A DNA stretch of 18,200 nt from Bacteroidales bacterium UBA2030 (GTDB lineage: Bacteria > Bacteroidota > Bacteroidia > Bacteroidales > TTA-H9), in NCBI GenBank assembly GCA_002332755.1, contig DDBO01000117.1, forward strand, positions 1-18,200, given 5' to 3'. Of this stretch, positions 15,870 through 18,200 are shown one piece after another. Numbering within the stretch: the stretch's first letter is position 1; each line of letters begins with the position of its first letter. The notes below the pieces were generated by a model. That model saw only the letters and a program-made list of their open reading frames with translations, did not search any database and was not told the DNA's origin. Made by a program: the position numbers and the translations under genes.

Positions 15870-16595
15870 TTAAGACTGAGTCGAGAAAAGGGGAATGAAA
15901 TACAGCATCCATATATAGTATATTCCTACCACAATAAATAACAAAGCAACGACCCTGCGGAACCAGAGTTCGAAGGTTTTGAGTTTATTGTAGAGATTGC
16001 CAACCCCGGATAGGGTGTAGGCAATAAGATAGGCGAAGATGATAACAGGCAGCCCCGTAGCCAAAGCAAATACAAGCGGCAAATAAAGTCCAGAAGCAGA
16101 AGTCACCGTCATTGGAATTAGCATCCCAAAATAGATGACACCACTGTAGGGGCAAAAAGCCAATGCAAACACTATGCCCATAACCAGTGCAATACCGGGT
16201 GAGCCTTTGGCTGAGGCTGCTCTGAATCTATCACTTAGGCTGCTAACTCCCGGTAAGTTAATCCGAATGAAATCTAACATGAGTAAGCCAGCGATCAAAA
16301 ACAGGGGGCCCATTATTTTCTCTCCATACATCTGAAAAAATCGGGCAAGATGTACTTTGCTGGCTCCCAGGAAGAGAATCAGCGCCAAAGTAAAATAGGT
16401 AACGCCTCTTCCAAGAGTGTAGAGTAGACCATTGATGAAGACCCTGCGACGGTTTTCAATATTTTGACCAATATAGGCTACTGCAGTTATGTTCGTAGCC
16501 AGGGGGCAGGGGCTTATGGCTGTCATCAGTCCCAAAAGAAAGGCTGTAAGCAGTTGTATTTGCGAATTATCAATGAATTGCTGAAGTATTTCCAT
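15870..16595 (-). CDS. CcdA/DsbD-fold membrane protein, ArsG-like
   Basis: This 241-aa protein has six or seven membrane segments. One cysteine lies in each half: Cys30 in TAISPCPLATN (25-35) and Cys148 in LAFCPYSG (145-152). This is the layout of CcdA/DsbD transmembrane domains, which pass electrons across the membrane. The SPCPLATNI form is typical of the subgroup annotated as ArsG, found in Bacteroides arsenic operons and linked there to aromatic arsenical efflux. It may therefore work as a thiol relay or as an exporter; the sequence does not decide. It starts 15 bp after arsR and is followed 27 bp later by the permease, so the genes are surely cotranscribed. Confidence 0.82.
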   Translation of the reverse strand: MEILQQFIDNSQIQLLTAFLLGLMTAISPCPLATNITAVAYIGQNIENRRRVFINGLLYTLGRGVTYFTLALILFLGASKVHLARFFQMYGEKIMGPLFLIAGLLMLDFIRINLPGVSSLSDRFRAASAKGSPGIALVMGIVFALAFCPYSGVIYFGMLIPMTVTSASGLYLPLVFALATGLPVIIFAYLIAYTLSGVGNLYNKLKTFELWFRRVVALLFIVVGIYYIWMLYFIPLFSTQS

Positions 16596-16610
16596 AGAGA
16601 AGAGGGGACT

Positions 16611-16916
16611 CTATTCATTAAAAAGGTCAGCAAAGAGCTGTCGTGCAATCGCCCAGTTTTGTTGGTTAAGGCAATATTTTATATATGGAGCCTCGATTTC
16701 TCCTTGTATTAGCCCGGCATATTTCAACTCTTTCAAATGCTGGGAAAGGGTGGACCTGCCTATTCCTATTTCTTCAGCAAGATCTCCGCTATAGCAACAT
16801 TGGTTCATATGAGCCAGTTTTTTTACTATGTATAAACGAATGGGGTGGCTCAATGCTTTTGCTATAATGGCCGTCTGCCTTAGTTCGTCTGAAATCGCTT
16901 GATTTTTTTTAACCAT
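16611..16916 (-). CDS. ArsR/SmtB-family transcriptional repressor
   Basis: This 101-aa winged-helix DNA-binding protein should repress its own operon until an inducer binds. KALSHPIRLYIVKKL (20-34) and the recognition region GDLAEEIGIGRSTLSQHLKELKYAGLI (44-70) are diagnostic. Three cysteines lie where a trivalent metalloid could bind: Cys40 and Cys41 in NQCCYSGDL, and Cys82 in IKYCLN. This arrangement is typical of Bacteroidota ArsR proteins but differs from the CVCxxC site of E. coli ArsR. The start overlaps the end of the mini-thioredoxin gene by 8 nt. Codons 2-5 contain a run of eight A residues. A likely operator is the palindrome at 17183-17202. Confidence 0.9.
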   Translation of the reverse strand: MVKKNQAISDELRQTAIIAKALSHPIRLYIVKKLAHMNQCCYSGDLAEEIGIGRSTLSQHLKELKYAGLIQGEIEAPYIKYCLNQQNWAIARQLFADLFNE

Positions 16917-17160
16917 TAATGTGTTTCTCTATCAAGGTTTTAATTTCATCTTTAGATAGTAATCGGCCGCTGGACACCACTTTTTCGTTAATGACCATCC
17001 CGGGAGTAGCCAGTATGCCATAGTTCATGATTTTTACGATGTCTTCAACTTTTTCAATCTGAGCGTCGTAATGGTTTTCTTCAACCACTTCACGGATAGC
17101 TTTTTCGAGTGCTTTGCATTTTGGGCAACCCGTTCCCAATACTTTAATGTTGATACTCAT
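16909..17160 (-). CDS. Mini-thioredoxin with CPKC motif (ArsE/TM0996-like)
   Basis: This 83-aa cytoplasmic protein consists of a single small thioredoxin/glutaredoxin-like domain. The active-site pair is Cys12-Pro-Lys-Cys15 in GTGCPKCKALE, and the cis-proline loop is ATPG (51-54, Pro53). It belongs to the redox-active disulfide protein 2 group (TM0996/MTH895 type). Homologues accompany arsR and arsG in Bacteroides ars operons, where the small protein is named ArsE. Being first in the operon, it may reduce the ArsG-like membrane protein, bring trivalent arsenic or another thiophilic ion to the exporter, or both; this is inference. Its last 8 nt overlap arsR. Confidence 0.88.
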   Translation of the reverse strand: MSINIKVLGTGCPKCKALEKAIREVVEENHYDAQIEKVEDIVKIMNYGILATPGMVINEKVVSSGRLLSKDEIKTLIEKHING

Positions 17161-17182
17161 AGCTTTTTGTGTTTATTTCAAT

Positions 17183-17202
17183 ATTTCGCAAAATTACGAA
17201 AT
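17183..17202. promoter_or_regulatory. Candidate ArsR operator palindrome
   Basis: ATTTCGCAAAATTACGAAAT is a 20-bp near-palindrome: eight of ten base pairs match about the centre, with perfect outer arms ATTTCG and CGAAAT. It covers the whole -7 box of the operon, so a bound dimer would block transcription. Size and position fit ArsR/SmtB operators. Binding is inferred. Confidence 0.65.
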
Positions 17203-17219
17203 GATTTCTTCTCCGCAAA
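17189..17219 (-). promoter_or_regulatory. Promoter of the thioredoxin-arsR-arsG-permease operon
   Basis: On the minus strand TTTG (17216-17219) is followed after exactly 19 bp by TAATTTTG (17189-17196). This is the full Bacteroidota consensus and the best promoter in the window. It starts 3 bp past the stop of the upstream DUF389 gene and lies 28 bp before the ATG. Confidence 0.8.
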
Positions 17220-17222
17220 AAA

Positions 17223-18200
17223 CTAGTTGTCATTCTCAAGAGTAATAATTTTAATGTTCTGAGTTTTGGTTCTGCTTTTCAAATAGCTGTGTAACGTGTT
17301 TTTTGCTTCAGAGGTGAGAGTTTTGCCTCCGGTATCTATGATAACCAAGGTCAATTCTTTCTTTTGGTTATTGTTATAAAAAATAAATTCAGGACTTATG
17401 GTAATACCTTTGATTTCTGGGAAAAAAACCTGCAATTCATTAATTATCTCTTTACCCATTTGTTGCTGCCTATAAAGGCTGTCGATAGTCTGCTGTTTTT
17501 TGGCAATAGTAATCTTTAAATTCTCCAGTTCATGGGTCATCTCTGTCCAATTTTTTAAATCCGTGTCATCCATTCCAAAGCCTTGTTTGATTTCAACCTT
17601 TGCTTCGAGATTGAAAAGATGTGTTTTTTCCTGGATATTCTTTTTTTCTTCTTCATTCAGTGTTCGTCCCCCATAGACTAAATTTAAAACTTTCGTATCT
17701 GCATCGGCAGAGTATTTTAAAAGATAAGCGCCGTCGAGGTAAGTAACACTTTCGATGTATAGCGAAGCTTTTTGATTGAATTTTTCTTTAATTACTAATT
17801 GATATGCAAAGTAGAGGCTTGGAATGAAAGTGATTACAATGATGGTATAAGTTATTTGGTTAATTTTTCTAATTCGGTTTTTATCGACAATGTCGTATAA
17901 AGGGAATTTCAACATTTTAGACACCAGTAAAGCTGCCAGGGCAATAAATACTGTATTAATGGTAAATAAATAAAGAGCGCCAAAGAAGAATTTTGCCTGA
18001 AGTGTAGCCAGTCCATAACCTGCAGTGCACAGGGGTGGCATGAGGGCCGTAGCAATAGCAACGCCGGGAATAACATTGCCTTTGAGTCGGGTGCTAATGG
18101 CCACAATGCCTGCCATTCCACCAAAAAGGGCGATAAGCACATCATAAAAGGTAGGTGTGGTTCGGGCTAATAATTCTGAATGGGCAGAAGATACCGGGCT
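17223..18200 (-). CDS. DUF389 membrane protein, 5' end beyond the window
   Basis: The frame is open to the right edge: 20 codons (SPVSSAHSELLARTTPTFYD) precede the GTG at 18140, and they match the DUF389 signature, so that GTG is not the start. About 325 residues are visible. They include the conserved ELLARTTPT motif, GGMAGIVAIST, GVAIATALMPPLCTAGYGL and further membrane helices, about four or five in all. The C-terminal half is soluble: a beta region, a short coiled coil (ELENLKITIAKKQQTIDSLYRQ) and a final alpha/beta domain. The DUF389 family (TIGR00341/TIGR00271) has no firmly established function. The stop codon lies 3 bp before the next operon's promoter, and no terminator separates them. 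Confidence 0.85.
   Translation of the reverse strand, partial: SPVSSAHSELLARTTPTFYDVLIALFGGMAGIVAISTRLKGNVIPGVAIATALMPPLCTAGYGLATLQAKFFFGALYLFTINTVFIALAALLVSKMLKFPLYDIVDKNRIRKINQITYTIIVITFIPSLYFAYQLVIKEKFNQKASLYIESVTYLDGAYLLKYSADADTKVLNLVYGGRTLNEEEKKNIQEKTHLFNLEAKVEIKQGFGMDDTDLKNWTEMTHELENLKITIAKKQQTIDSLYRQQQMGKEIINELQVFFPEIKGITISPEFIFYNNNQKKELTLVIIDTGGKTLTSEAKNTLHSYLKSRTKTQNIKIITLENDN

Overview
The window reads as chromosome of a Bacteroidota bacterium, probably of the order Bacteroidales or close to it (inference). The evidence is a type IX secretion C-terminal sorting domain, many promoters of the Bacteroidota type (-7 element TAnnTTTG, sometimes with a TTTG-like -33 box about 19 bp upstream), weak or absent Shine-Dalgarno sequences, a DUF2723 glycosyltransferase, an SbsA-type Ig-like lipoprotein and an ArsR/ArsG-type cluster. 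No rRNA, tRNA, CRISPR array or transposase was seen.

Left part (1-4100): a small membrane-anchored gene interrupted by an in-frame amber codon, then a secreted Omp28-like thiol-fold protein with a type IX sorting tail. It converges, across a strong shared terminator, on a secreted PhoA-type alkaline phosphatase. Middle (4187-8454): a SAM methyltransferase, DNA-3-methyladenine glycosylase I (tag) overlapping nadD, then three minus-strand genes: a polyprenol-phosphate-sugar synthase-like GT2 enzyme, a PPP-family metallophosphatase and phosphoglycerate mutase (gpmA).

Right-middle (8583-14204): a tightly packed plus-strand operon with a 1069-aa DUF2723 GT-C membrane glycosyltransferase, a NodB-type polysaccharide deacetylase overlapping it by 4 nt, and an Ig-like lipoprotein 10 nt further on. 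The GT2 enzyme about 1.8 kb upstream could make the lipid-linked sugar donor that GT-C enzymes use, so this region may serve cell-surface or protein O-glycosylation. A tandem heptamer array (consensus GTTYCRR, about 12 copies) follows the last stop codon.

Right end (14505-17160, minus strand): a compact four-gene operon of CPKC mini-thioredoxin, ArsR-family repressor, CcdA/ArsG-like membrane protein and DUF318/ArsP-type permease. It has a canonical promoter whose -7 box sits inside a 20-bp near-palindrome, a good candidate for the ArsR operator, and it ends in a clear terminator. This is the most system-like part of the window: a metalloid- or thiol-responsive efflux module combined with redox proteins. 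A DUF389 membrane protein, cut by the right edge, lies just upstream.
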